A DNA stretch of 47,720 nt, taken from the IMG/VR virus record IMGVR_UViG_3300010042_000201, positions 1 to 47,720 of that record. The stretch is one strand, 5' to 3'. The notes under the pieces are model-generated. The model saw only the letters and a list, made by a program, of their open reading frames with translations, was not told the DNA's origin and made no database searches. Position numbers and translations under genes: made by a program. Below are positions 7,396 through 16,295 of this stretch, piece by piece (position 1 is the stretch's first letter; the number at the start of each line of letters is the position of its first letter). The DNA comes from a virus.

Positions 7396-7988
7396 GCAAA
7401 GCCCTCCGACGCGGTCACGAGGATCGAGCTTTCGCTGTCGATGAAGTAGCTCAACACCGTTTTGCCGCCCGGCACTGGATCGAGAACGATCTCGCCGCCC
7501 ATCACCCGCCAGGTCGCATGCTTGCCCAAACCGTGCCCGCCCTCAGAGTCCTGCGTGACGATGATCAGGCCCGACTTGCCCGGCACCAGACTATCGGGCG
7601 GGCCAAGCACGCGGTCGCCGCCGATCTCCAGCGCGAAGTTTATCCCATCCGCAAAATCCACCGTGATCGTGGCGCCGTCCGTCAGGTCGACCGGCTCAGC
7701 CGCTTCATAACTGCGACGGATGGAAAGATACTGCGCCGAGGTGCCGGCGCGGATATTGGCGACAGACGATTCCGTGCCCGATCCGGCAGCCGCCGAGGCC
7801 GCATCTTCTTCCACCTGGTCGGCGAGGGCCTGGAGGAATGTCCCCAAGTCGCGTCCGAAGATGGCGAGCGCCAAAGCGGCGAACAGCGCTGGAATGAAGT
7901 TCGTCCTGTGCCCTCCGGCCGCGAAATCGCCCTGGTCGAGCCCTTCGATAAACGTTGCTTCGTCCGTGGGAAAAGTTGGCGCGGGCAT
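7392..7988 (-). CDS. Phage tail-region hypothetical protein
   Basis: A 198-residue acidic protein with a helical N-terminal part (about 1-75, Ala-rich) and a beta-rich second half. It overlaps the preceding tail gene by one base and the following propeller-like gene by four. I do not recognise a family. The location at the end of the tail operon and the absence of a signal peptide suggest a minor structural or baseplate protein. Confidence 0.6.
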   Translation of the reverse strand: MPAPTFPTDEATFIEGLDQGDFAAGGHRTNFIPALFAALALAIFGRDLGTFLQALADQVEEDAASAAAGSGTESSVANIRAGTSAQYLSIRRSYEAAEPVDLTDGATITVDFADGINFALEIGGDRVLGPPDSLVPGKSGLIIVTQDSEGGHGLGKHATWRVMGGEIVLDPVPGGKTVLSYFIDSESSILVTASEGFA

Positions 7989-8863
7989 CAGCGCAGCTCC
8001 TTGATTTCGAAAGCCATGGAATTGAGCTGGAACATCGCTTGCTCCAGCGGATTGAGCTGGCGCAGTCGCCCCAGGAAGTTCCGTTGCGGGCCGAAGGTAG
8101 CGTCAGCCGGATCGCCGACAACGAACACTTCCCGGTGGATGCCGGCGCGGCGCGTTAGCTCCAGCGCCTGCGAAAAGGCCTCGGTATCGTCCATATAGGC
8201 GAGCTGGAAGCGCATGACGCGGAGCGGTTCGCGCGGGTCGAAGAACTCGGCGCCCCCTAGCGCCGTCTCGACGCCTGTGGTGGTTTCATAGCCGAGCGTA
8301 GCGCCGTAGCTGTAGTTGATGCGCGGCTGCAGGAACCCATCGCCGATGAACACCCGCCCCAGGTCAATGTGATCGGCCACGTTCGTCGCGTCGATGATAT
8401 CGATGCGCCAGAATTGCGCCTGCACCACTTCGGGCAGCACCCAGACCACGACAGGCGTCTGGCCCTCGATATCCTCCTGGGAATAGGAGCCGAGCCAGTA
8501 ATTGTCGTTTTCCCATTCGAGCTCGTCGATATTCCAGTCGCCCGCCACGGCCGGCCAGGCGTCGAAGATGAAGTCATATTTGAGCACCGCGAAGTCGGCC
8601 GCGTCCGACGCCCTGATGCGCACCCGGCCCGATGTCGAGATGGTGTGTGCGATCAGCGCCACGATGCGGATGGAGCGCTGCCGGTCAAACGCGATGTCCA
8701 TTGTCGTCGAGGCCGGGTCGACATCGGCCGAGCGCGCGATGCGCGAGAGTAGCGGGTTCTTGAGATTGGCCAGCGGCAGATAGTCATACCAGTTGCCGCC
8801 CGTGACTTCGGCATCCTCGATCCGGTTGGGAAACCCGATGATGATGCGATGATCTTCCGCCAT
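7988..8863 (-). CDS. Tail-associated structural protein
   Basis: A 291-residue protein without transmembrane segments. The N-terminal two thirds alternates beta strands in a jelly-roll or carbohydrate-binding style (WYDYLPLANL, then IVALIAHTISTSGRVRIRASD). The last third has a mixed alpha/beta pattern. It starts five bases downstream of the tail-tip gene and ends at the start of the next. Similar proteins follow the tail-tip gene in other alphaproteobacterial siphoviruses as hypotheticals. A role as a minor tail or baseplate protein is inferred from position. Confidence 0.65.
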   Translation of the reverse strand: MAEDHRIIIGFPNRIEDAEVTGGNWYDYLPLANLKNPLLSRIARSADVDPASTTMDIAFDRQRSIRIVALIAHTISTSGRVRIRASDAADFAVLKYDFIFDAWPAVAGDWNIDELEWENDNYWLGSYSQEDIEGQTPVVVWVLPEVVQAQFWRIDIIDATNVADHIDLGRVFIGDGFLQPRINYSYGATLGYETTTGVETALGGAEFFDPREPLRVMRFQLAYMDDTEAFSQALELTRRAGIHREVFVVGDPADATFGPQRNFLGRLRQLNPLEQAMFQLNSMAFEIKELR

Positions 8864-8868
8864 TGAAC

Positions 8869-11493
8869 CTATCCCCAGAGATCGAGTGTGGTGACGCCGG
8901 AGCTGAACTTTTCGCCCATGCCGATCACCATGAAAGACTTGCCGGCATCGAGCCCGAAGCGGTTGAGTTCGAGGCGCACGACTGTGCCGAGGTCGACCTG
9001 TTCGACGACAAAGCTCTTGACCGGCACCTGCAGGCGATCGCGCCGCACCGAATGCAGCGCCAGTTGCCGATCTGCTTCTGCCTGGGCGTCAGCCTCGTTG
9101 ATGAAATAGCTGTCAAAGGTCAGTTCCGGCGACAGCCGATGCGCCGCCTTGACGCTGGGGGCCTCAGCAACGGCCAGCCGCCATTCTTCCCCCGCAAAGG
9201 CTTTGAACGCGTCTGGCGCCCCCGCCGCGAGGTCATTGCGGTTGAGCACGCTGTAATTGCGGGCATAGCGCATGTTGACGCGCCATGCTGGCACGCCCCT
9301 GCCCTGGTCGCCGGTCGCGAGCATCTGGATGCCACGCCCGCTTTCGAGGATCTCGCTGCGGGTCAGCGTGATCGGCGGATGCGCAGTCGGCGCGCCAAAC
9401 CGGATCATGCGGAAGATGCCCAAGCGATCGGGCATGATGGTGGCGCCGATCGAGCCCAGCACCTCCTGCACCGCCGTCAGCGTCTGCGTCTCGTCGGCCC
9501 CCACCCAATAGCCGAGCGGGGCGCTGTTGAGCGCATCGAGCGCCGCAACATCGCTGGCGAGAAAGTCCGTGCCCTCGACAAAGCCCTTGGCCAGCAACAT
9601 GCGCCGCGCGATCTGCGCCGCCGATCGCAGCCCTGTACTCGCCCCTTCCACCGGCTTTACCGTCAATTGCCCGGCCGGCACCGATCCGGTCCGGACGAGG
9701 CCGAGGTTCAGGGCCGTCGCATAATAGCCGGCTGAGATCGTCGCGGCGCGCAAGGCGGCCACGGTGGTGTAGTTCGCGCCCATGGCCGTCAGAGCAACGC
9801 CTCGGTCCCGCACCTCGGCAATGGAAGAAAGACCGTTCTGCCCCACGGCATAGACCCGGTCGGGAATGTTGGCGGCCAGTGCCGGCACCAGTTGTGGCTC
9901 GCCCCAGGTCATGGGCTTGGGGCGGCCCTTGAGATCGTCCGGACGCCCCTCGGCTTCGTTCATTCCCCCGGCGATCGTCGTGCCGGCAAAGAGCGCGCTT
10001 TGTAGCGGCACGTCGAGTTCGGCCAGTCGGTCGCGCAGGCGCACCGTCGCCTTGAACCAGCTCAGTTCGACCTGTTCCGTCGTGCCCTCGAAAACCAGCA
10101 CGGCGTCGTCATAACTGGGCCTGATTGTGTCGACCGTCCGGATGCGCAGGCTATAACCGTCAAAGGCATAATTGCGCAGTCCGTCGAGCTGGCCGTCATT
10201 GACGAGTTCGATATAGCCCGCCCCCACCGAGATCTGGCCATGCGTCGTGCCCTGCGAAAACAGCGCGCGCTCGTAATTGCCCGGCTCCTTGATGGCCGGG
10301 GTGAAAGGCTGGTTCGGCAGGCTGTCGGTTGGCGAAGTGTTGAAGCCGATCGAGCTGAAATAGAGCGTCGTTTCCTCGTCGGCCAGCATGTCATAGGCGT
10401 CGAGTTCGATCAGATACGAGATGCCCTTGGAGGCATCGCGCGGCACGATATAGGTGTAGCCCTCCGAATTGCCCTGGCCGGCAAAGTTGTCGGCACCCTG
10501 CTCTGTCGCTGCCAGCGTGCCGGCAACGATCGGCTGGCCCGCAAAATTGGGAACGTCCCCTTCATTGGCTTCGACGGCCGCCAATGTGCCAGGCACCGTG
10601 GAGAGCCCAACGATCGCAGCCTGGTCGGCTCCGGCCTCGACCGGCGCCAAGACACCCTCGACGAGGGATCGTCCGGTGAAAACGCCGCTATCCTCGCCCT
10701 CTTCCTGCAGGGCAAAGCTGCCGGCGACGAGGGGCGAACCGATGAACCCGGCACTGTCTGCCCCGGCCTCGACAACGACAAAGCCGCCTGTGATCGGCAA
10801 GATGCCCGTGATCGCGACCACATCAAGGGTCGCCTCGACCGCGGCTACATGGCCATAAATCGAGGATGTGCCCCCAAAACTGGCGCTGTCATCGCCGATT
10901 TCCCTGACATTGAGCGCGCCGTCGCTCGCAGCCGTGCCTGCAAAATTGGCGCTGTCCGCCCCGGCTTCGACAGCGGCCACGAAGCCGACGATGTCAACCA
11001 CGCCGACCATCGCGACCAGGTCAACCGTGGCCTCGGCAATCGCCATGATGCCGCTGACCACGGAGACGCCGGCAAATTCACCACGATCCGTGCCGACTTC
11101 TGCGACAACCAGCGCGCCGGAGGCAATTGGCCCGCCGATAAAGAACGCGACGTCATTGCCGACTTCGACGGCATCGAGACGGTTGGCAGGCGGCGCCAAC
11201 GTCTGGAAGGCGCCGATCTGGAAAGCGCCCGGCTGGAAGGCCGGCAAGAGCCCCGTGCCCTCGCCGAAAAAAACATCATCGCCACTTTCGACGGCCGACA
11301 TCGTGCCGGTGATAGCGGGCGCACCAGCAAAGGCCGCACCATCTTCACCATTCTCGTTTGCGGCGATGATGCCGGTGACGGTGGACGTGCCGCCGCCGGC
11401 AAAGCTGTCGTCTCCTGTTTCCGTGACGATGATGGCGCCCGTATTGGACACCTGAAACGCGCCCTCCTGGAAGGCGCCGACTTGGAAGGCCAT
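8869..11493 (-). CDS. Tail-tip protein with 22-residue repeats
   Basis: An 874-residue protein in two parts. Residues 2-15 and 85-98 are runs of A-F-Q-x-G. From about 19 to 341 the chain consists of roughly fourteen degenerate repeats of 22 residues. Each begins Gly-x-(Leu/Ile/Val), then Ala-x-x-Glu-x-Gly-x-Asp, and ends in Phe-x-Gly. After residue 345 the protein is a normal mixed fold (about 530 residues) with tail-hub character. Its position among the distal tail genes and its size suggest the central tail-tip or receptor-binding component, comparable in position to lambda J, though I see no clear J homology. The repeats probably form a beta solenoid or fibrous spacer. Confidence 0.65.
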   Translation of the reverse strand: MAFQVGAFQEGAFQVSNTGAIIVTETGDDSFAGGGTSTVTGIIAANENGEDGAAFAGAPAITGTMSAVESGDDVFFGEGTGLLPAFQPGAFQIGAFQTLAPPANRLDAVEVGNDVAFFIGGPIASGALVVAEVGTDRGEFAGVSVVSGIMAIAEATVDLVAMVGVVDIVGFVAAVEAGADSANFAGTAASDGALNVREIGDDSASFGGTSSIYGHVAAVEATLDVVAITGILPITGGFVVVEAGADSAGFIGSPLVAGSFALQEEGEDSGVFTGRSLVEGVLAPVEAGADQAAIVGLSTVPGTLAAVEANEGDVPNFAGQPIVAGTLAATEQGADNFAGQGNSEGYTYIVPRDASKGISYLIELDAYDMLADEETTLYFSSIGFNTSPTDSLPNQPFTPAIKEPGNYERALFSQGTTHGQISVGAGYIELVNDGQLDGLRNYAFDGYSLRIRTVDTIRPSYDDAVLVFEGTTEQVELSWFKATVRLRDRLAELDVPLQSALFAGTTIAGGMNEAEGRPDDLKGRPKPMTWGEPQLVPALAANIPDRVYAVGQNGLSSIAEVRDRGVALTAMGANYTTVAALRAATISAGYYATALNLGLVRTGSVPAGQLTVKPVEGASTGLRSAAQIARRMLLAKGFVEGTDFLASDVAALDALNSAPLGYWVGADETQTLTAVQEVLGSIGATIMPDRLGIFRMIRFGAPTAHPPITLTRSEILESGRGIQMLATGDQGRGVPAWRVNMRYARNYSVLNRNDLAAGAPDAFKAFAGEEWRLAVAEAPSVKAAHRLSPELTFDSYFINEADAQAEADRQLALHSVRRDRLQVPVKSFVVEQVDLGTVVRLELNRFGLDAGKSFMVIGMGEKFSSGVTTLDLWG

Positions 11494-11559
11494 CGGGCAA
11501 GGGCTCCGGTTAGAGCGTCAACCGGGGAACCCCGATCCGGTTTTTGTTCTGGGCAGGCG

Positions 11560-11940
11560 TCACCAGCGGTCGATACCGGCAATGATGGCTGCGGTTTGCA
11601 GCAGCCGGCGCCATAAGCACACGCCGAGCGCCTTCATCGCTTGGTAGGCCAAGCCTGCCGCTTCCAGCTGCCGTTCCGGTCCCCAGGTCATGAGGACGAA
11701 ATCATGCAACACATAGGCCTTGGCGCATTGTGGATCGGCCGGACTAAACAGCCAACGAGCCCACCACGGGATGGAGCCGAGATCAGTGATGAAGTGGGCC
11801 GGGACGATAATCTCGCTCGTCACCGTGCCCGCAGCGTCCCGCACCTCCCAGATCAGCGGATCCGCCAGCGCCCAGGTCCATAGGCCGGTATCGGCGGCTT
11901 GAAAGGGATAGAGCGCGCCGTGAGAGGTAAAACGGCTCAT
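11560..11940 (-). CDS. DUF1353 family phage protein
   Basis: From the ATG at 11940 the product has 126 residues. The segment F-I-T-D-L-G-S-I-P-W-W near residues 50-60 and a following H-D-F motif mark DUF1353, a small family found in phage tail regions. Its biochemical role is unknown; a peptidase-like function has been suggested for related proteins but not shown here. The start overlaps the stop of the DUF4376-type gene by four bases (ATGA), which decides it over the frame's earlier codons. Confidence 0.75.
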   Translation of the reverse strand: MSRFTSHGALYPFQAADTGLWTWALADPLIWEVRDAAGTVTSEIIVPAHFITDLGSIPWWARWLFSPADPQCAKAYVLHDFVLMTWGPERQLEAAGLAYQAMKALGVCLWRRLLQTAAIIAGIDRW

Positions 11941-12617
11941 TCCTGACCTGGCCACCCTGTTTCGATGGCTGCATCGATCTCGTCGAGATCGTCATGCGTG
12001 CTGGCATTGTCGATCGCGTCCTGCTTCGCCCAAGAGGTTTGGAACAGCGATGAGGCCCAGGCCTGCATCGTCAGCAGCACGGCCAAGCCATCCTGATAAC
12101 TCATCGTGATCGTCTCGTTCGCCTCGGTGCGGATCTTCGCCTCTTCGACTGCACCCTGTCCCAGCATCACGGCAGCGGTATAGGCGCCTTGGCTGGCGAG
12201 CCAGTTGCGGGCGTCATCGGTGCCATCGCGCAATTGCAACACCTGTTCGCCGATAGCGCTGCCGAAGTCATGGTGGTAACCGGCATTGAGCAGGGTCGCA
12301 CCGAACGCTTTGACCTTGTCCTTGAGCGCGGGACGCCGCTCGGCCAGCGTGCGGTTGTGGATGGTATAGGTTGCCGTGACGCTGGTAGGTCCCACTGTCC
12401 AGAACCCGGTTGCCCGCTGGGTGACATATTGCCGGGCCGGGTTGTGCTCGGGCGGCTCTTCGACCACCGGGAGCAAGCCAAAGGACGCAAACTCGGCTTC
12501 ATCCGCGTTCGGATCAAGCATGATCGCCGGATCGCCCTGTGCAAGCTTTTTTCGGAATTGGCTCTTGGAAAAAGGATAAGCGCTCACCGCGCCGTTTTCG
12601 ACGTGTGCGTAATTCAT
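11937..12617 (-). CDS. DUF4376-containing tail fibre assembly-type protein
   Basis: A 226-residue protein. The N-terminal part (MNYAHVENG..AYPFSKSQFR) resembles small phage proteins that accompany fibres. Residues about 105-220 match the DUF4376 pattern: F-G-S-A-I-G-E-Q-V-L-Q-L, then W-L-A-S-Q-G-A-Y-T-A-A, then a helical end. DUF4376 is common next to tail fibres and is usually regarded as a fibre-assembly or attachment module. The gene lies directly behind the DUF7483-type fibre gene, which supports that reading. Confidence 0.7.
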   Translation of the reverse strand: MNYAHVENGAVSAYPFSKSQFRKKLAQGDPAIMLDPNADEAEFASFGLLPVVEEPPEHNPARQYVTQRATGFWTVGPTSVTATYTIHNRTLAERRPALKDKVKAFGATLLNAGYHHDFGSAIGEQVLQLRDGTDDARNWLASQGAYTAAVMLGQGAVEEAKIRTEANETITMSYQDGLAVLLTMQAWASSLFQTSWAKQDAIDNASTHDDLDEIDAAIETGWPGQE

Positions 12618-12642
12618 GACGATGTCCTGAGGTTAGGTGAGG

Positions 12643-13593
12643 CTAGGCGCGGATGAGCATCGCAATGTAGGTCTGGGAGGCTGAAAGGCCTGCGAAACTG
12701 ATCGTGCCTGCGCTCTCAGAAATGCGCGTAACGGTATCCTCGGCGTTGGTGAGGTTTGGTAGCAGTCGCAGGTCAGTGGTCCATCCTGGCGATCGTGAAC
12801 GATCATACATCTCCCAATCACCGGTCAAGGTGATGCACTTCAGCATCGCAAATTGCGAGCCTCCAGCCCAGCCGTGAGCGTAGGAGCCGGCATTCGAGCC
12901 GTTGGTGGTAAAGATTCCGCACTGGATATTGCCGCCTGGTGCTGCATCGTGTGCCCAAGCATTGAGAACGTATGAGCCAGTTGAAGCGGATGCCGAAAAG
13001 GTCAGCGTCGTTCCACTCACTGCCACATAGGCGTCAGATGTCGACTGAGCATCTGCAGCGTTCAGCTTCAGATTGTTGCCGCCAGTCAGCGCGCGGTGCC
13101 AAGCATACCAATCGGACGTGCTGTCAGTCCTCTTGATGGTGGCAAAGCCAACCACTCCGAGATCGGAAAGGTCAATAGTGCTTGCCACCCCATTCGTATG
13201 GCTAAAGGTCACTATGTCGAAATAATTGGGTGCTTCTCGCCACTGCCAACCAACAAATGTTTCACCAGTACCATTTGCCGCGAAAGTAGTATCAAGATTG
13301 TAACCAGAAGAGCCGAACGCAACAACACCGTCATCAAATTGATTTCCGAGTGTGTTATTCGAACTAAGAACGACGCCGGCACCTCGAACAGTGTCTACTA
13401 GAAATTGCTTATAAACACCGGATCGAGATTTGACCCAGACAAGCGATTTATTAGCTGCGGCGTCTATTCCGGTCGTAATGGTTCGACCCGCACTAATCCC
13501 CGTCCAAATCGAGGCATTAAACACTTCGCTGACGTCGAGTCCTGTCTCCTGCGCCATCAGCAGCTTTTTCTTTGCCTGCAACATCAGGCTCAC
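12643..13593 (-). CDS. DUF7483-type tail fibre/receptor-binding protein
   Basis: The preferred start is a GTG at 13593 that overlaps the preceding stop by three bases (GTGA context); an ATG at 13584 is possible. The 316-residue product carries the features of phage lectin-like DUF7483 domains: S-L-V-W-V-K-S-R, then a D-T-V-R-G-A motif, L-S-S-N-N-T, and T-F-V-G-W-Q-W. These beta-sandwich domains are found at the ends of fibres. The gene is visibly richer in A and T than its neighbours, especially 13100-13500, as expected for an exchanged receptor-binding module. Confidence 0.7.
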   Translation of the reverse strand: MSLMLQAKKKLLMAQETGLDVSEVFNASIWTGISAGRTITTGIDAAANKSLVWVKSRSGVYKQFLVDTVRGAGVVLSSNNTLGNQFDDGVVAFGSSGYNLDTTFAANGTGETFVGWQWREAPNYFDIVTFSHTNGVASTIDLSDLGVVGFATIKRTDSTSDWYAWHRALTGGNNLKLNAADAQSTSDAYVAVSGTTLTFSASASTGSYVLNAWAHDAAPGGNIQCGIFTTNGSNAGSYAHGWAGGSQFAMLKCITLTGDWEMYDRSRSPGWTTDLRLLPNLTNAEDTVTRISESAGTISFAGLSASQTYIAMLIRA

Positions 13594-14852
13594 GCCGCAT
13601 ACTCCCCGGCCGCAGCGCGCCAGGTCGTGCCACCGTTCTGCGTGGTAAAGATGATCTCGTAGACCTTGCCGCCCGTAAACGTGGGCGCCGCGCCACCCAC
13701 CCAGTTGACGCCCGAGAACCAGGTGATCGTCCCTGACGTATAGGTGAGCACCAGCCGCAGGTGATAGGCCTTGCTCGACGGCACGTTGGAGACGGTGAAG
13801 GTCGAGTTTCCCGCAATGGTCTTGGTAAACTCGTTGCCGAGGGCACAATCCAGAGCCAGGGCTGCGACGGCCGTCACCGTGCCGGCGACCTGTCCGAACT
13901 GCTGCGCTGCGCTCCAGGTCTGGGCTGCATTGGTTTTGGCCGTATTCGCATCAAAGGCCTGCACGTTGGTGCCGATGACGAGGCCCAGCAGCGTCCGCAT
14001 CGCCGCGTAGTCCGCAGCGGAGATCAGCGATCGCCCGTTGACCGAGGCGTTGGTGATGTCGGCCACCGTGATCGCCAGCAGGGTCTTCATTGCCGCGTAA
14101 TTGGCGGCTTTGACCAGTGCCGCGCCGTTTGCGGTTAGACCCAGATTGGTGAGCGCCGTTGCTGCATTGGCCAGGTCCGACAGATTGTTCGCGGCGATAA
14201 GGCGAGCCGCGATCGCAGCGTTCACCGTGGCCGCGAAATTGGGATCGTCGCCCAGCGCCGCTGCCAGCTCGTTGAGCGTATCGATTGCGCCGGGCGCCCC
14301 ATCGATCAACGCAGCGACGGCCGCCGTCACAAAGGCAGTCGTCGCTAGGCGGGTTGTATTGTTCCCCGCCGTCTGTGTTGGCGCAGTCGGATTGCCGGTG
14401 AAATCCGGTGAAGCAAGAGGCGCCTTGGCGTCGAGCGCGCTCTGCGCGAGTGTCGAGATGGGTTTGGCGGCGTCTGAGGTGTTATCGACGTTGCCCAACC
14501 CAAAGTCGGCTTTGACTGCATTTGCCCACGCGATTGAGCCTGCCGTAGAGCCGGCCTTCAGGAACTTGCCATCGTTGGTTGTGCTGGTCGCCGGAACATG
14601 CAGGTTGCCGTCGCCAGTCGGGTGCGCGTAATTATTCGCCCCATCGGCGACATTGATGAACGTACGGACTTGCGTGGCCGTTAGCTCTTCCGCCGCGCCG
14701 GCATCGGCCGTGACCCGCCCGACAATGCGAGCCGTGGCCATGGTGAAATTGGAGCCCTCAGCAAACCGGCTCGGCGTCAACTGCCCTGAAGCGGTCGCCG
14801 CCGGATCGTCGGCGATCTCGATCTCGAATTTGGGCGTGATGGCAATGGTCAT
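13590..14852 (-). CDS. Tail fibre protein
   Basis: A 420-residue protein rich in Ala, Thr and Asn. It shows typical fibre features: V-A-D-G-A-N-N-Y-A-H-P-T-G-D-G near residue 70, the L-A-S-P-D-F-T-G-N-P-T-A-P-T motif common in fibre shafts near 150, and N-N-L-S-D-L-A-N-A-A-T-A repeats after residue 220. The C-terminal 80 residues are a small beta domain (TFTVSNV, then VYEIIFTTQNGGTTWRA). It has no chaperone autoprocessing motif that I can see. The downstream DUF7483 gene probably forms the distal tip. Confidence 0.75.
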   Translation of the reverse strand: MTIAITPKFEIEIADDPAATASGQLTPSRFAEGSNFTMATARIVGRVTADAGAAEELTATQVRTFINVADGANNYAHPTGDGNLHVPATSTTNDGKFLKAGSTAGSIAWANAVKADFGLGNVDNTSDAAKPISTLAQSALDAKAPLASPDFTGNPTAPTQTAGNNTTRLATTAFVTAAVAALIDGAPGAIDTLNELAAALGDDPNFAATVNAAIAARLIAANNLSDLANAATALTNLGLTANGAALVKAANYAAMKTLLAITVADITNASVNGRSLISAADYAAMRTLLGLVIGTNVQAFDANTAKTNAAQTWSAAQQFGQVAGTVTAVAALALDCALGNEFTKTIAGNSTFTVSNVPSSKAYHLRLVLTYTSGTITWFSGVNWVGGAAPTFTGGKVYEIIFTTQNGGTTWRAAAGEYAA

Positions 14853-14880
14853 GGTCTAATGCCTCCCCGACGCCCGAGCC

Positions 14881-15267
14881 TTAGCTCGGGTCCGGCGCAT
14901 GCGTGATGGTGGAAGTGGTGAGCGTTACGTCCTGGCCCTCCGAGATCGAGGTATTGACCAGTTCGATGTCCGCTTCCGAACCGGAGCCGCCGACCGTCAG
15001 GCCCGAAAGCCCCACCGTGCCGCCCGATGTCTTGAACCTTGCCTTGGCGGCCACAGTGCCTGGCCCGGCCGCTTCGAGGCCCGCAACCGTGGCGCTGTCA
15101 TAGACCGGCGTCCACACTGCGCCAGCAATGTCGCCACCATCGGCTTCGAGGCCAAAGATGGCCAACACCACATCGCCGGCCGAAAGCAGTTCCAGCGAGC
15201 CATTCGCGAAGTAGTTACGGGTCGCATTCATGCGGGCGGTTTTCACCGCCGTCGAATAGATGATCAT
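14881..15267 (-). CDS. Small phage structural protein
   Basis: A 128-residue protein starting at an ATG, with a short helix (TARMNATRNYFANGS) followed by beta-rich, Gly/Thr-rich sequence. The opening M-I-I-Y-S-T-A-V-K-T-A-R-M-N-A-T-R is familiar from short proteins beside fibre genes in Rhizobiales prophages. Function unknown; a minor tail or fibre-connector role is inferred from position. Confidence 0.6.
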   Translation of the reverse strand: MIIYSTAVKTARMNATRNYFANGSLELLSAGDVVLAIFGLEADGGDIAGAVWTPVYDSATVAGLEAAGPGTVAAKARFKTSGGTVGLSGLTVGGSGSEADIELVNTSISEGQDVTLTTSTITHAPDPS

Positions 15268-15367
15268 GGGGTTTTCCTTCCAGAAATGAACGAAGTCGCC
15301 CGGCCGCCAGGGAAACGGCCGGTTGTTTCAGAACTTGAAAATTAGAGGTGTAGGCTGGTTCTCTTAC

Positions 15368-15637
15368 CTAGCCATATTTCCGATCATAGACGGCGTGTCG
15401 GCACACATCGATCAGGTCGAACGTATGTGTCGCACTCTGCGTCATCACAATTCGATAGTTTCCATCGACGCGAGCACTCCAATAAATCGAACCGCCTTTA
15501 AGCTTCTTGAAGTGCAGGTGAGCCGCAGGAGGGTCCAGCAGAAGCTGCTTCAATGCGATCCGGATCAACTCTCGAACCGTGCCATCTTGCTTGGCAACGG
15601 CCCTGTCGAAGGCCTTCGTACGATTGAACTTCACCAT
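15368..15637 (-). CDS. RelE/ParE-like toxin candidate
   Basis: An 89-residue basic protein with the RelE/ParE layout. An N-terminal helical pair (residues 5-35) is followed by K-L-K-G-G-S-I-Y-W-S-A-R-V-D-G-N-Y-R-I-V and a last strand ending D-V-C-R-H-A-V-Y. RelE-fold toxins cut mRNA on the ribosome or, in the ParE branch, poison gyrase. The central Arg residues and the C-terminal H-x-x-Y are in place. It starts two bases after the stop of its partner gene. The pair lies inside the tail operon, between tape measure and fibre genes, in visibly more AT-rich DNA. Confidence 0.7.
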   Translation of the reverse strand: MVKFNRTKAFDRAVAKQDGTVRELIRIALKQLLLDPPAAHLHFKKLKGGSIYWSARVDGNYRIVMTQSATHTFDLIDVCRHAVYDRKYG

Positions 15638-15638
15638 G

Positions 15639-16217
15639 TCAGTTCAGATCGTTGAAGTAGGAGTCGATATCCTCGTCGTTGGAAAGCACACCTGTGACCG
15701 TCCGTGTATCCCGGTCATTGTCCCAGATTAATTCCAGAGTGTGCTCGCGCAATTCACCGGCGGTCTTGAGATGTTTTGCGAAAACGAGCTTCTGACGCCG
15801 GATCAGTTCGGTGACCAACTTTTTCGCAGAGGGGTTTCGGGCCGCTACCCGCCGCAGCCGAAGTTCACGATCGTCGGCCTCCTGCTGGCCATCAGAAAGC
15901 ATTGAAATCGCTTCATCTATCGAGTTTACGAGGACTGGCAGACCAGTGCTCACCAGATAGTCAGCGATTGCCGCAAAATCCGCGTCGTTGGAAAAGGCAG
16001 TGATTAGCGCACGGACATTCGACAGAGACGTCTCTACTCGATCCCGCCACTTATTCATCGAAATATTGAAGTCCTCGGTGCCTTGGAGGGCGCGGCGCGC
16101 TGAACCTTCAACAGAGGCCGGCTCAACCATGGGGCCAGCCGCGGACTGGTAGTCGGTTGGGGCTGCCACGTCTGCAACCAACCGCTCGAAATCCTCTTTG
16201 AAAGCTGGCAGGCCCAT
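15639..16217 (-). CDS. Partner of RelE-like toxin, unfamiliar family
   Basis: A 192-residue acidic, helical protein with no recognised DNA-binding domain. The last 15 residues (V-L-S-N-D-E-D-I-D-S-Y-F-N-D-L-N) resemble the acidic toxin-wrapping tails of antitoxins. It is almost directly followed by the toxin gene, the usual antitoxin-toxin order. Compared with the 70-100 residues of classical antitoxins it is about twice as long. A 78-base gap separates it from the tape-measure gene and contains a palindrome that could be an operator. Being an antitoxin is inferred from position only. Confidence 0.5.
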   Translation of the reverse strand: MGLPAFKEDFERLVADVAAPTDYQSAAGPMVEPASVEGSARRALQGTEDFNISMNKWRDRVETSLSNVRALITAFSNDADFAAIADYLVSTGLPVLVNSIDEAISMLSDGQQEADDRELRLRRVAARNPSAKKLVTELIRRQKLVFAKHLKTAGELREHTLELIWDNDRDTRTVTGVLSNDEDIDSYFNDLN

Positions 16218-16268
16218 GAGTGCATCCTTCTCCGAACTCTGATTTAGCGGTTCGAGAATGCGACAGCA

Positions 16269-16278
16269 ACGTTAACGT
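16269..16278. promoter_or_regulatory. Palindrome in front of the toxin-antitoxin pair
   Basis: ACGTTAACGT is a perfect 10-bp palindrome about 50 bases before the start of the putative antitoxin gene, in the only sizeable gap of this part of the late operon. It is a candidate autoregulatory operator. A single short palindrome can occur by chance. Confidence 0.3.
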
Positions 16279-16295
16279 CGACATCACTCTTCCCC

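Noticed and set aside
10240-11616. 458-residue plus-strand frame opposite the tail-tip repeats
   Set aside because: Its apparent regularity (repeated D-x-x-D and R-G-x segments) is only the reverse reading of the repeats in the real gene.
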